NCBI GenBank assembly: GCA_020430865.1
Contig: JAGQIY010000886.1
Span: forward strand, 1 to 28,319
Direction: 5' to 3'
Source: Myxococcales bacterium
GTDB lineage: Bacteria; Myxococcota; Polyangia; Polyangiales; Polyangiaceae
Length of the DNA: 28,319 bases
In this document: in pieces, positions 19,281 through 27,014 of the stretch
Layout of the letters: the number at the start of each line of letters is the position of its first letter
Numbering within the stretch: position 1 is the stretch's first letter
The notes under the pieces: model-generated
The model's database searches: none
Seen by the model: the letters and a program-made list of their open reading frames with translations, nothing else
What the model was told of the DNA's origin: nothing
Translations under genes and position numbers: made by a program

Positions 19281-19610
19281 GGGGAAAATATGGACGGGGA
19301 ACCAGCGCCCGCGGCGCTTGGGAGCGCGGCTCCAGCACCGTCCCTGGATCGTCATCGCAGGCTTTGCTCGCTGCCGGGGCAGTGTGCGCGTCGCCGATGG
19401 GTCCTCCGGCCCCACGGCCCCCCGCGTTCTCCCTGCTGGAAACGCAGCTTCTCAGCGGCCTGCGAGGCGGGTGATGGCATTCCTCCAATGGAGTTCCTTC
19501 GCTGGGCGGCGGAACGCGCCTCGGGAGTGCAGGGAGACTGGATTCAGCGCGCCAAGCTGACTCCCTGGCCGCCGTCAGGCCAACAGGCTGCTCGTGGCCT
19601 GGCCTTTTTT
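19281..19610 (+). ncRNA. structured leader or small RNA ending in an intrinsic terminator
   Basis: About 330 nt lie between the TATAAT box and a terminator, with several stable helices seen by eye. GGACGG (19292-19297) pairs with CCGTCC (19338-19343), enclosing two perfect hairpins: 19304-19318 (6 bp, CGC loop) and 19321-19333 (5 bp, GCG loop). This makes a three-way junction. CGAGGCG (19463-19469) pairs with CGCCTCG (19517-19523). CAGGGAG (19530-19536) pairs with CTCCCTG (19561-19567), enclosing TCAGC/GCTGA. Competing pairings exist: CCTGC 19459-19463 with GCAGG 19529-19533, and TGGCC 19566-19570 with the terminator arm GGCCA 19578-19582. This suggests a switchable attenuator for tamB, or a free sRNA. 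I do not recognise a known class. Confidence 0.5.
19576..19610 (+). terminator. intrinsic terminator inside the tamB leader
   Basis: CAGGCCA (19576-19582) pairs with TGGCCTG (19595-19601) around a 12-nt loop. GCC and six T residues (19605-19610) follow. It sits 85 nt before the tamB ATG with no plus-strand gene directly upstream, so it ends either a short RNA or a regulated leader. Confidence 0.75.
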
Positions 19611-19694
19611 CGCTCGAATGGCGTCCTCGGGCTCGGTTTCGCGATAGCTTTCCCAGGGTTGGCACTCCCGAGCGGGGGCCTTCGACCTAACCCG

Positions 19695-22600
19695 ATGTCC
19701 GACACCAAGAGCCCTGCCCCGGTCGCGCCTCAGGAGCGCAGGCGCTCGCGCGCCGGTCGTCGAGCGACCTGGGGTCGGCGCATCGCGCAGCTGCTGTGTG
19801 CGCTGTTCGCGTTGATCGGTCTGTTGCCCGTGGTGGCCGGCATCCTGCTGCGGACCGACGCGGCGCGAAGCCGGCTCGCAGTAGAGACGGCGAGGGTGCT
19901 CGATGAGCAGCTCGGCGTGAAGGCGACCTACGAAGTCCGCGTCCAGCTGCTGCCGCTCCGCCTCAGCCTCGAGAACGTCGTCGTCCCAGCCAACGACCAA
20001 GGCACCCCGGTGCTGACCGCTCGCAGTGTGCGGGTGGCTCCTCGACTCTTCGCGCTGCTGTCCGGGCGCCTGGATGCCGGGGACATCGAGATCGAAGCGC
20101 CACGGGCGCGCGTCGTGCTCGAGGACGGCAAGCTCAAGAACCTCGACTACCGTCTGCCAAAGCCCAGCGGAAAATCGAAGCCGCTCGAACGCGCGCCCTT
20201 CGCTTCGATCGCCATCTCGGACGCGGCGGTGGACCTTCAGATCGATCGAGCGACTCACGTCACCACTCAAGGTGTCGACATCGACGTCTACGCCGAGGAC
20301 CGGCTGGCGTTCGAGGTCGCGGTCCGCGCGGGGGAGACCCACGTCGAGCGGGAGCGAGAGCGCATCCTGCGCCACGATCCCAGAGCTGGCGATCGGGAGG
20401 AACCCGAGCGGACACACGCCGACCCGGCTCATGACGAGGACGTCGTGTGTCAGCTGGATCTGCGAGCGCGCTACGAGAGCGGCGGGGTGCTCGTCCGCCG
20501 CCTGGCGCTGCTGGGCGCCGCGGACGACAGCGAGCGCAAGGGCACGGCAGCGAGCTGCCGCGTGGATGAGCTGACCAAGAACCCCTACCGGGTCGCCCTG
20601 CGGCTGAGCGGCGTGCGCGTGACCCCGCGCCCCGACGAGTTGCCGCTGCTGGATGGCCACCTGTTCCTGCGCGCCCCCATCGAGCCGGTGAACCGCTACA
20701 CGGGGACCAAGCTCGGGGGCTGGGTCGGTCTGAGCGGTAGCGTCCATTTCGATGGGAGCAGCAAGCTACCAAGCTTCAGCGGTCGCCTGAAGGGCGGCAA
20801 GATCGGGATGGGAGGCTACTCCTTCGCCAAGTACCTCGACGCTCAGGTCGAGCTGGCCAAGGACGTCGTGGAGTTGCCGAAGATCAAGGTCGGCTACGCC
20901 AACGGCGACCTCGAGATCAGCGAGGTTCGCATCGAACCGTTGGCGAAAGAGCCACGCATCTCCATGGCCAAGCTCGATGGCAAGGGCATGGATTTTCCCG
21001 GCTTGATGCGCGATCTCGACGTCACCGAGAACACAGTCTGCCAGTGGGATCTCGATCGAACGCTGATCACCGACCTCAAGGGCACGCTGGTTCCGCTCAA
21101 GCTCGACGCGCAGATGTACACCGAGGCAAGTCGCTTCGAGATCTTCGATCGTGCCTATCATGACCCCGCGCGGAAACACATGATCGGGGTTCGCGCGCCG
21201 CAAGTCGTGCGAGCGCGCATAGGCGTGCGCCCGAAGGCCTTCGAGTTCTACGACGTGAGAGGGCAGTTCGGTCACAGCCGTCTGCTAGCCAGCGTGGTCT
21301 CCCTTGGCTTCAACAACCAGTTCAAGCTGGGTGTGTCCGAGGGCACGAAGATCGAGCTGGCAGACATTGGACCGCTCGTCGACATCCCGATCGCTGGCTT
21401 GGCGGAGCTGGACGCGCAGATGGTTGGCACCTTCGGAGACCCCGTTCTCGAGGGTCACATGAAGGTGAAGGGCTTCGAGTTCGGTGGTTTTCCGCTCGGA
21501 GACATCGAGCGCGCGAACACTCGCTTTCGTCCCCTGGTGCTGGAGCTGTCCAACGTCCATGGCAAGAAGGGTACGAGTCACTTCGACGTGTCCAGCGCGA
21601 AGCTCGATTTCGACAGCGACGCGACGGTGCTCGTCGACGCCGAGGTCGCGAGCAACGACCTCGACATCCGCGATTTCTTTGCCATGTGGCATTTCGACGA
21701 GGATCCACGGTTCGAGCCGATCAAGGGCCGCGGCGCCGTCCAGGCGAGCGTGCATTTCGACTTCGGTGGCAAGGCGGACAAGTGCGGCGGTGGCTTCCTG
21801 CAGGTGCGAGGCGAAGGGAACTTCGGGAAGCTCGAGCTGTTCGAGGAGCGGTACGACAAGGCCAGCGCGAGCTTCGACTTCCGCTGGCTCGATCGCGACG
21901 CGAGTTACCTTGGCTTCGAGCTCGACATGCCGAGCTTCAGCTTGAGCAAGGGCGGCGGCGTGTTCCTGGGGTCGCTCGCTCTGCAGCGCGGCGGCATCCT
22001 GCGTGGTCACGGCGTTGGCACGCGCGTCCCGCTGCCAGCCTTTCAGTCCATGGGCTCGCTCGCGGACTTCGTGTCTGGTTACGCGAGCGGCACCGCGGAG
22101 GTGTACGGCAGTGTCGATCAGCTGAGCTTCGACGCGAGCGTGGTGCTCGGAGGGATGCACGTGGGCACCACGAAGCTGCCGGGATCCATTCTCGACGTGG
22201 CCTTGCGTCCGCTCGAGAAGAAGAAGCCAGTCGTGGTTGGCCGCACGCGCTGCGGCGCCCCGATCACGGCTCCGTTCAATCGCGCGCGCTGGGAGAAGGA
22301 CGAGCCAGATGGCGTGTTCCACGTGGATGGCGAGCTCTTTGGAGGTCAGGTGAAGCTCAGCGATCTCCAGATCACGCGGCAGCGCTCGAAGCGGGTCAAG
22401 GGCGGTGTGACTTTGGAGGATCTGGATGTTGGAGCCTTCGCGGAGGTGTCCCCAGCGCTCGCCGTGTCAGCTCCCCCCAAGGGTCGACTCAGCGCCCACA
22501 TCGACATCGCAGATCTGCCTCTGGATCGGCCACGGGAGGCCAACGCCACGATCCAGCTGAAGGCCCTGGACATGAGTCGTAGCGGGGCGCAGCTGGAGCT

Positions 22601-24173
22601 CGTCGACGCGAAGCCGATCGTGATCCGGGGGCAAGGGGTGAGTGCAGAGCACGTGGCTATCGGTCTGCGCAGCCCGGGTACCGCCCAAGCGGTGTTCGAC
22701 CTCTCTGGAGGAGTCACGCAGCTGGGACGCGATCCGAACGTTGATTTTCGTATGGAATTGAGGCCCTTGGATCTCTCCAGCCTGGCCAAGGCGCTGCCGA
22801 GGGTGGACCGAGCCAAGGGGCTGGTGAGAGGAAACCTCGCAGTCAGGGGCCCCCTCCGTCAGCTGACCTACTCTGGAGGGTTCCAGCTGACCGGGGGCGA
22901 GCTCGCGCTCGTGGGTGTCGGCAATACGCTGTCGGATGTCGAGTTCGAGATCAGCGTCGACTCGGACCAGATCGCGGTGCGTCGAGGCAGCGCAAGAGTC
23001 GGCAGCGGCACCGTCAAGGTGACCGGCGATGCTCGCCTCAGCGGGACCGAGCTCGGACGCGCCCGCTTCGTGATCAACGCTGAGGACATCAGCCTGCCTC
23101 TGACTTCCGGCGTCGAAACAACCGCAGATGCGGCGCTGATCGCGAGCTGGGATCCTCAGGCCCGCGGGCCAGGAGGAGAACCCGCTCTGCCACGCTTGAC
23201 CGGGGACGTCACCATCCAGTCCTTCCGCTACACACGCCCCGTGACGATGGCCGTCGACATCTCCAGCCTGGCGTCGAGGGGGAAGCGGACCCAGTTCGAG
23301 TCGTACGATCCTGCCGACGATCGCCTGGAGTTCGACATCACGGTGAAGGCCAGCCGAGCGCTGACCCTGAGCAACAACCTGATTGACGCAGAGCTCGTCG
23401 TGGGACGCCAAGGACTGCTGCTTTCCGGCACGAATCAGCGCTTCGGCATGCGCGGATCGCTGAAGCTCAAGCCTGGTGGGCGCATCCGTCTGCGCCAGAG
23501 CGAGTTCGAAGTCCAGCAGGGTTCGGTGCGTTTCGACGACCTCACGCGCATCGCACCCCGAGTCGATGTTACCGCCAGCACCGAGTATCGTCGGTACTCC
23601 GACGCCGCGGCGGCGACGGGAAGTGGAGGCGATACCGGAAGCGCAGGAGGCAGCAGCGCTGCGAGCGCCACGGGTGGACGCTGGAACATCACGCTGCACG
23701 CCTACGGCGACACGGAGCAGCTGAAGATCGATCTGACCAGCAACCCTGCGCTCTCTCAAGACGACATCGTGCTGCTACTGACGATTGGCCTGACGCGTGC
23801 AGAGCTGGATCAAGCGCAGTCGGCGAGTGTCGGTGAAAGTGTTGCGTTGGAAGCGCTAGGCACACTGACTGGCGCTGATCAAGCGGTGACCAAGGCGGTG
23901 CCGGTGATCGACGAGTTCAACTTCGGGAGCAGCTACTCGTCGCGAACGGGTCGCACCGAGCCCACGGTTACCATCGGAAAAAGACTCGCTGATCGTATCC
24001 GAGCGAACGTAACTAGCGGCATATCGGACTCACGTGAGGTACGCTCCAACCTAGAGTGGCGCCTCAATCGCAGAGTGAGCGTGGAGGGCTCGTACGACAA
24101 CGTGAACGACCTGGGGAGCTCGAGTCTGGGCAATCTGGGTGCAGACCTGCGTTGGCGTCTCGAGTTCCAGTAG
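19695..24173 (+). CDS. tamB: TamB-family translocation/assembly protein (large AsmA-like, DUF490)
   Basis: This is a 1492-residue envelope protein. One N-terminal membrane segment (about 31-52) follows a basic Arg-rich cytoplasmic start. A very long, strand-rich region follows (about 60-1300), with AsmA-like repeats near the N-terminus. The C-terminal DUF490/TamB domain is recognisable: NITLHAYGDTEQLKIDLTSNPALSQDDIV, LLLTIGLTRAEL, GRTEPTVTIGKRLADR, ending in a strand pattern LGADLRWRLEFQ with a terminal aromatic-x-Gln. TamB-like proteins form periplasm-spanning bridges that work with TamA/BamA in outer-membrane protein assembly and in phospholipid transport. A Gly/Ser/Ala-rich insert lies near 1303-1330. 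I chose ATG 19695 because the membrane segment follows it directly; the frame is open further upstream only across the structured leader. No tamA gene is in the window. Confidence 0.92.
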   Translation: MSDTKSPAPVAPQERRRSRAGRRATWGRRIAQLLCALFALIGLLPVVAGILLRTDAARSRLAVETARVLDEQLGVKATYEVRVQLLPLRLSLENVVVPANDQGTPVLTARSVRVAPRLFALLSGRLDAGDIEIEAPRARVVLEDGKLKNLDYRLPKPSGKSKPLERAPFASIAISDAAVDLQIDRATHVTTQGVDIDVYAEDRLAFEVAVRAGETHVERERERILRHDPRAGDREEPERTHADPAHDEDVVCQLDLRARYESGGVLVRRLALLGAADDSERKGTAASCRVDELTKNPYRVALRLSGVRVTPRPDELPLLDGHLFLRAPIEPVNRYTGTKLGGWVGLSGSVHFDGSSKLPSFSGRLKGGKIGMGGYSFAKYLDAQVELAKDVVELPKIKVGYANGDLEISEVRIEPLAKEPRISMAKLDGKGMDFPGLMRDLDVTENTVCQWDLDRTLITDLKGTLVPLKLDAQMYTEASRFEIFDRAYHDPARKHMIGVRAPQVVRARIGVRPKAFEFYDVRGQFGHSRLLASVVSLGFNNQFKLGVSEGTKIELADIGPLVDIPIAGLAELDAQMVGTFGDPVLEGHMKVKGFEFGGFPLGDIERANTRFRPLVLELSNVHGKKGTSHFDVSSAKLDFDSDATVLVDAEVASNDLDIRDFFAMWHFDEDPRFEPIKGRGAVQASVHFDFGGKADKCGGGFLQVRGEGNFGKLELFEERYDKASASFDFRWLDRDASYLGFELDMPSFSLSKGGGVFLGSLALQRGGILRGHGVGTRVPLPAFQSMGSLADFVSGYASGTAEVYGSVDQLSFDASVVLGGMHVGTTKLPGSILDVALRPLEKKKPVVVGRTRCGAPITAPFNRARWEKDEPDGVFHVDGELFGGQVKLSDLQITRQRSKRVKGGVTLEDLDVGAFAEVSPALAVSAPPKGRLSAHIDIADLPLDRPREANATIQLKALDMSRSGAQLELVDAKPIVIRGQGVSAEHVAIGLRSPGTAQAVFDLSGGVTQLGRDPNVDFRMELRPLDLSSLAKALPRVDRAKGLVRGNLAVRGPLRQLTYSGGFQLTGGELALVGVGNTLSDVEFEISVDSDQIAVRRGSARVGSGTVKVTGDARLSGTELGRARFVINAEDISLPLTSGVETTADAALIASWDPQARGPGGEPALPRLTGDVTIQSFRYTRPVTMAVDISSLASRGKRTQFESYDPADDRLEFDITVKASRALTLSNNLIDAELVVGRQGLLLSGTNQRFGMRGSLKLKPGGRIRLRQSEFEVQQGSVRFDDLTRIAPRVDVTASTEYRRYSDAAAATGSGGDTGSAGGSSAASATGGRWNITLHAYGDTEQLKIDLTSNPALSQDDIVLLLTIGLTRAELDQAQSASVGESVALEALGTLTGADQAVTKAVPVIDEFNFGSSYSSRTGRTEPTVTIGKRLADRIRANVTSGISDSREVRSNLEWRLNRRVSVEGSYDNVNDLGSSSLGNLGADLRWRLEFQ

Positions 24174-24217
24174 ACGAAACCGATGAAGAGTCAGCGCCCG
24201 ATTCTTCAGTCACCGAG

Positions 24218-24868
24218 GTGCCTGAGGATCGAGCGCCTCGACGCCTTACCCGTGCGGAAAAGAAGGAGCGCACCCGCAACCAGCTGATCCAGGCTGCGGC
24301 GGAGCTGGCCCGCACCGGCGGAGTGGCGGCGGTCACCACGACCGCGGTGACCGCACGGGTCGGCGTCACGCAGCCAGCCTTCTACGTCCACTTCAAGAAC
24401 GTGGACGAGATCCTGGCCGTGGCTGCTGAGGAGATCTCCAGTCGGATCACCCAGATCCTGCGCGAAGTCCGCGCGGCGGGGCGCGAGCGCGGCCCGATCG
24501 AGAACAGCGAGACAACGGTGCGCAAGAGCCTGGAGGCGCTGATCTCCGAGCCGGCCATGATCGACATCTTCCTTCGGTACCGTAGGGATACGACCTCTGC
24601 GCTGGGGAACGCGATCGTGGCGTGCGAGGCTCGCGCGCGCCGTGAGTTGGCCGAAGACCTCGCCCAGGGCGCGGCCAAGGTGGGTTTCGACGTGGAGAAG
24701 TTGCCACCGCTCAGCTCGGTCGCGGACACCTTCGTGTCGCTGTTCATCGGCGGACTCGAGAGCATCCGGGATCAGCGAGCCAGCATCGAAGACGTGGTCC
24801 TGATGCTCCAGGCGGTGATCCGCGGCACCGTGGGCTACTTGTTGACGCGCCAGAGCCAGGCAGGCTGA
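24218..24868 (+). CDS. TetR-family transcriptional regulator
   Basis: This is a 216-residue regulator. The N-terminal helix-turn-helix lies at about 20-65: RNQLIQAAAELARTGG, then TTTAVTARVGVTQPAFYVHFKNVDEIL, the classic TetR pattern ending in YxHFxxxxEI. The C-terminal ligand and dimerisation domain (70-216) is helical and not diagnostic of an effector. GTG 24218 is 44 nt after the tamB stop; longer in-frame starts (GTG 24056) lie inside tamB and add a non-conserved tail. It probably belongs to the tamB transcript and may regulate it or the lipase-like gene downstream (inference). Confidence 0.9.
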   Translation: MPEDRAPRRLTRAEKKERTRNQLIQAAAELARTGGVAAVTTTAVTARVGVTQPAFYVHFKNVDEILAVAAEEISSRITQILREVRAAGRERGPIENSETTVRKSLEALISEPAMIDIFLRYRRDTTSALGNAIVACEARARRELAEDLAQGAAKVGFDVEKLPPLSSVADTFVSLFIGGLESIRDQRASIEDVVLMLQAVIRGTVGYLLTRQSQAG

Positions 24869-24940
24869 TTCCAGGCCATCCGGCACCGCGGCGCCAGGCG
24901 TTTCTGCCGTCCAAGTTCCCGAGCGGCCAGCCGGTCTGAT

Positions 24941-24944
24941 AGGA
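24941..24944 (+). promoter_or_regulatory. ribosome binding site of the lipase-like gene
   Basis: AGGA lies 6 nt before the ATG at 24951. It supports that ATG over an overlapping out-of-frame ATG at 24944, which reaches a stop after nine codons. Confidence 0.55.
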
Positions 24945-24950
24945 TGTCTC

Positions 24951-26699
24951 ATGGTCTGGAGGTTCGGGGGTGAGGTGCTCTTGGTGGCGCTTGCTGGCGC
25001 TTGCTTGACCGCGTGTGGCAGCGGCGATGGTGATGCCGCAGGGGGCGTTGCCCCGCCGGAGTGGCAGCCGGGAACGAGCAACGTGCGCTACGGCGTCCTG
25101 GGGGAGAGCGACGCCGAGCTGTTTCCATCCAATCGCTACACCCACGTGGATGCGTCCAGCCCGACGGGGCTACGCGTGGAGATCAGCCCACGCACGGTCG
25201 CGACCACGAGTCAGCTCTACGGATTCCAGACGAGCATAGACGAGCTGAACGAGCTCGATGGCTTCAGCCCTGTCGGCGGAGTGGTGGTGAAGTTCGACGC
25301 ACCCATCGACTTCAGCGGTTACCACGCGGAAGTCGAGGGTGAGAAGTACGTCGACGACATCTCCGACGCTGCGAGGTTCAGCGCGGCTGGCTCGCCGCTG
25401 TACCTGGTGAACCTCACCCCCGAGTCCGCCGACTACGGCGAACCAGTGGGTCTAGTGCCCTACTACTTCGGCCAGCCTGGTGACGACTACTGGCAGTTCG
25501 ATGACTTCACGTTGGTCGCACACCCGGCAGTTCCGCTGGATCCTCGAGGAACCTATCTATTCCTGGTCACCAGTGACCAGAAAGCGTCCGACGGTTCCCC
25601 GGTGGGGCGCTCCGAGTTCATGCATCGAACACTGACGGGACAGGTTCAGGGCGACTACGAGACCCGGCTCTCCGAGGCCCTGGACGCCGCGCTCCCGCGG
25701 CTCGACCTCGAGCGCGAACAGGTGAGCGCGGCGACGTTGTTCACCGTGGGAGACGTGCAGCGGGGCATGATCGATCTGGCAGCAGCGCGCCGCGAGGCGG
25801 CGCCGCCCAGCCCCGAAGCCGCCTGGACCGTGAACGACGAGGACGCGCAGCGCGTACGCTTCGTCAACCACTACCCCTCACCCGAGTACCGCCGGCCGAA
25901 GCCCAACGGGAAATGGGAGCTCGACGACAACGGCGTCGCCAAGGTGCAGAAGCAGGAGTCCCTCGAGGTCTTCTTGAGCTTCTCGAACAAGGCCGCGAGC
26001 GGTCCACGACCGGTGGTGATCTACGGTCATGGGCTGGGCGGCGACAAGGACGGCGTGTGGGGGACTTCCCAGCGTCTGGACGCTGTGTCCGAGCGGGGCG
26101 TCGCCGTGTTCGGCATCGACTCCCCGGAGCACGGATCACGCCACGAGGGCGACACGACGCTGATCAGCAGCGTCTACGGGTTCTTTGGCATCGACGAGAA
26201 GACGAACGAGTTCGACATCGGTCGTGCTCGGGACAACTTCCGACAGATGGCGGCGGATCAGCTCGAGCTGGTGCGCCTGATCAAGGGTCTATCGGAGCTC
26301 GACGTGTTGCCCGTGGGCGCTCCCGACGGCGTGCCGGATCTCGACACCTCCAACATCCTCTACATCGGTCACAGCTTCGGGTCGGTGCAAGGCGCGACCA
26401 TAGCCAGCATCGCTCCAGAAATCCGTGCGGCAACGTGGAACGTTGGTGGCGCTGGTCTGATGATGCTGTTGCGCGACTCCAAGACCTTCAACATCGTGGT
26501 CAAGGGCATCGCGGGTGACGGCGTGCCCTTCGGCTCCGTGGCGAGCTTCATGGCGATGACCCAGAGCATCGTGGACCCGGGAGATCCGCTCAACTACGCG
26601 CGCTACGTGACTCGAGAGGCGCTGCCCGGGGTGGAGGGCTGGGCGCCTCGTGACTTGCTCATCCAGGAGGTCAACGACGATGGCATCGTTCCCAACTAG
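24951..26699 (+). CDS. lipase-like alpha/beta-hydrolase lipoprotein, truncated by in-frame TAG
   Basis: This predicted lipoprotein (lipobox LTAC, Cys22) of the bacterial virulence-factor-lipase-like alpha/beta-hydrolase type reads 582 residues before a TAG. An N-terminal extension with a beta-sandwich look (about 40-300) precedes the hydrolase domain. The latter has the oxyanion segment VVIYGHGLGG, then AVFGIDSPEHG and the nucleophile elbow GHSFG (473-477, Ser475). Asp576 or Asp577 in NDDGIVPN is the likely catalytic acid. The stop comes six codons later, and the same frame continues for 88 residues with conserved-looking sequence. Thus the product as read lacks the C-terminal His. The mutation is a one-base C-to-T difference from the Gln codon CAG. 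It may be a genuine pseudogene, a sequencing error or a read-through codon. Confidence 0.85.
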   Translation: MVWRFGGEVLLVALAGACLTACGSGDGDAAGGVAPPEWQPGTSNVRYGVLGESDAELFPSNRYTHVDASSPTGLRVEISPRTVATTSQLYGFQTSIDELNELDGFSPVGGVVVKFDAPIDFSGYHAEVEGEKYVDDISDAARFSAAGSPLYLVNLTPESADYGEPVGLVPYYFGQPGDDYWQFDDFTLVAHPAVPLDPRGTYLFLVTSDQKASDGSPVGRSEFMHRTLTGQVQGDYETRLSEALDAALPRLDLEREQVSAATLFTVGDVQRGMIDLAAARREAAPPSPEAAWTVNDEDAQRVRFVNHYPSPEYRRPKPNGKWELDDNGVAKVQKQESLEVFLSFSNKAASGPRPVVIYGHGLGGDKDGVWGTSQRLDAVSERGVAVFGIDSPEHGSRHEGDTTLISSVYGFFGIDEKTNEFDIGRARDNFRQMAADQLELVRLIKGLSELDVLPVGAPDGVPDLDTSNILYIGHSFGSVQGATIASIAPEIRAATWNVGGAGLMMLLRDSKTFNIVVKGIAGDGVPFGSVASFMAMTQSIVDPGDPLNYARYVTREALPGVEGWAPRDLLIQEVNDDGIVPN

Positions 26700-26966
26700 A
26701 CCACGGACGCGCTGGCGCGCGCCGCGGGGCTCGAGCTGGTGCACGAGGTGCGCCCCATCCCCGGGATACACACGGTGGACGCGCCAGTGAGCGGAAACCT
26801 CGCCGCTGGAGCAACCGGGGTCATCACTCAGTTCGATCGCGTCGAGGACGGCACCAAGGTCGCCGAGCATGGCGGCCTGATCTTCACCCCCGAAGCTCAG
26901 GACCAGTACGTGAAGTTCTTCCAGAGCGTCTTGGCTGGAGAGAGCCGAGTTACCTCCCCGTACTGA
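26700..26966 (+). pseudogene. detached C-terminal part of the lipase-like gene (same frame after TAG)
   Basis: The frame of the preceding gene continues without shift after the TAG for 88 codons to a TGA. The translation starts TTDALARAAGLELVHEV, a plausible continuation of GIVPN. It contains EHGGLIFTPEAQDQYVKFF, where the HG plus the PEAQ-x-Q pattern matches the catalytic-His region of this hydrolase type. His640 (26868-26870) is the best His candidate. The full gene would run 24951-26966 with 671 residues. No ribosome site is seen for an independent start. Confidence 0.75.
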
Positions 26967-27014
26967 CCCGCATCGACCTGGCCTCTGCCGGGCGACCCAC
27001 CCTATGCTCGTGGG

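Noticed and set aside
19469..19486. A fluoride-riboswitch-like half motif (GG-T-GATGGCATTCC-T-CC)
   Set aside because: The first half matches the crcB-motif consensus closely. However, the required downstream half with the pseudoknot partner (GATG..GCC type) is absent, the linker after CCTCC is different, and a CTCC-AAT-GGAG hairpin uses the same bases. No fluoride exporter is nearby.
19281..19610. RNase P RNA, tmRNA, 6S or SRP RNA as identity of the structured RNA
   Set aside because: The conserved RNase P GAGGAAAGTCC block, the tmRNA TPsiC-like GGTTCGA end and the SRP GGAAGCAGC loop are not found; 6S cannot be excluded by eye, but no single long rod with a central bubble is apparent.
19099..19665. 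Minus-strand open frame of 188 codons across the tamB leader
   Set aside because: The translation is Arg/Pro/Ala-rich low complexity without a motif or ribosome site, and it overlaps the RNA hairpins and the terminator.
19650..19675. TTGGCAC before tamB as a sigma-54 -24 box
   Set aside because: The -12 TTGC element is missing at the required spacing (AGCGG instead).
19224..19694. In-frame 157-residue N-terminal extension of TamB
   Set aside because: The extension has no domain, spans the -10 box, hairpins and terminator, and would put the membrane segment far from the N-terminus. ATG 19695 fits the family.
24886..24920. Possible terminator after the TetR gene
   Set aside because: The GGCACC/GCGCC stem is imperfect and the following TTT is short.
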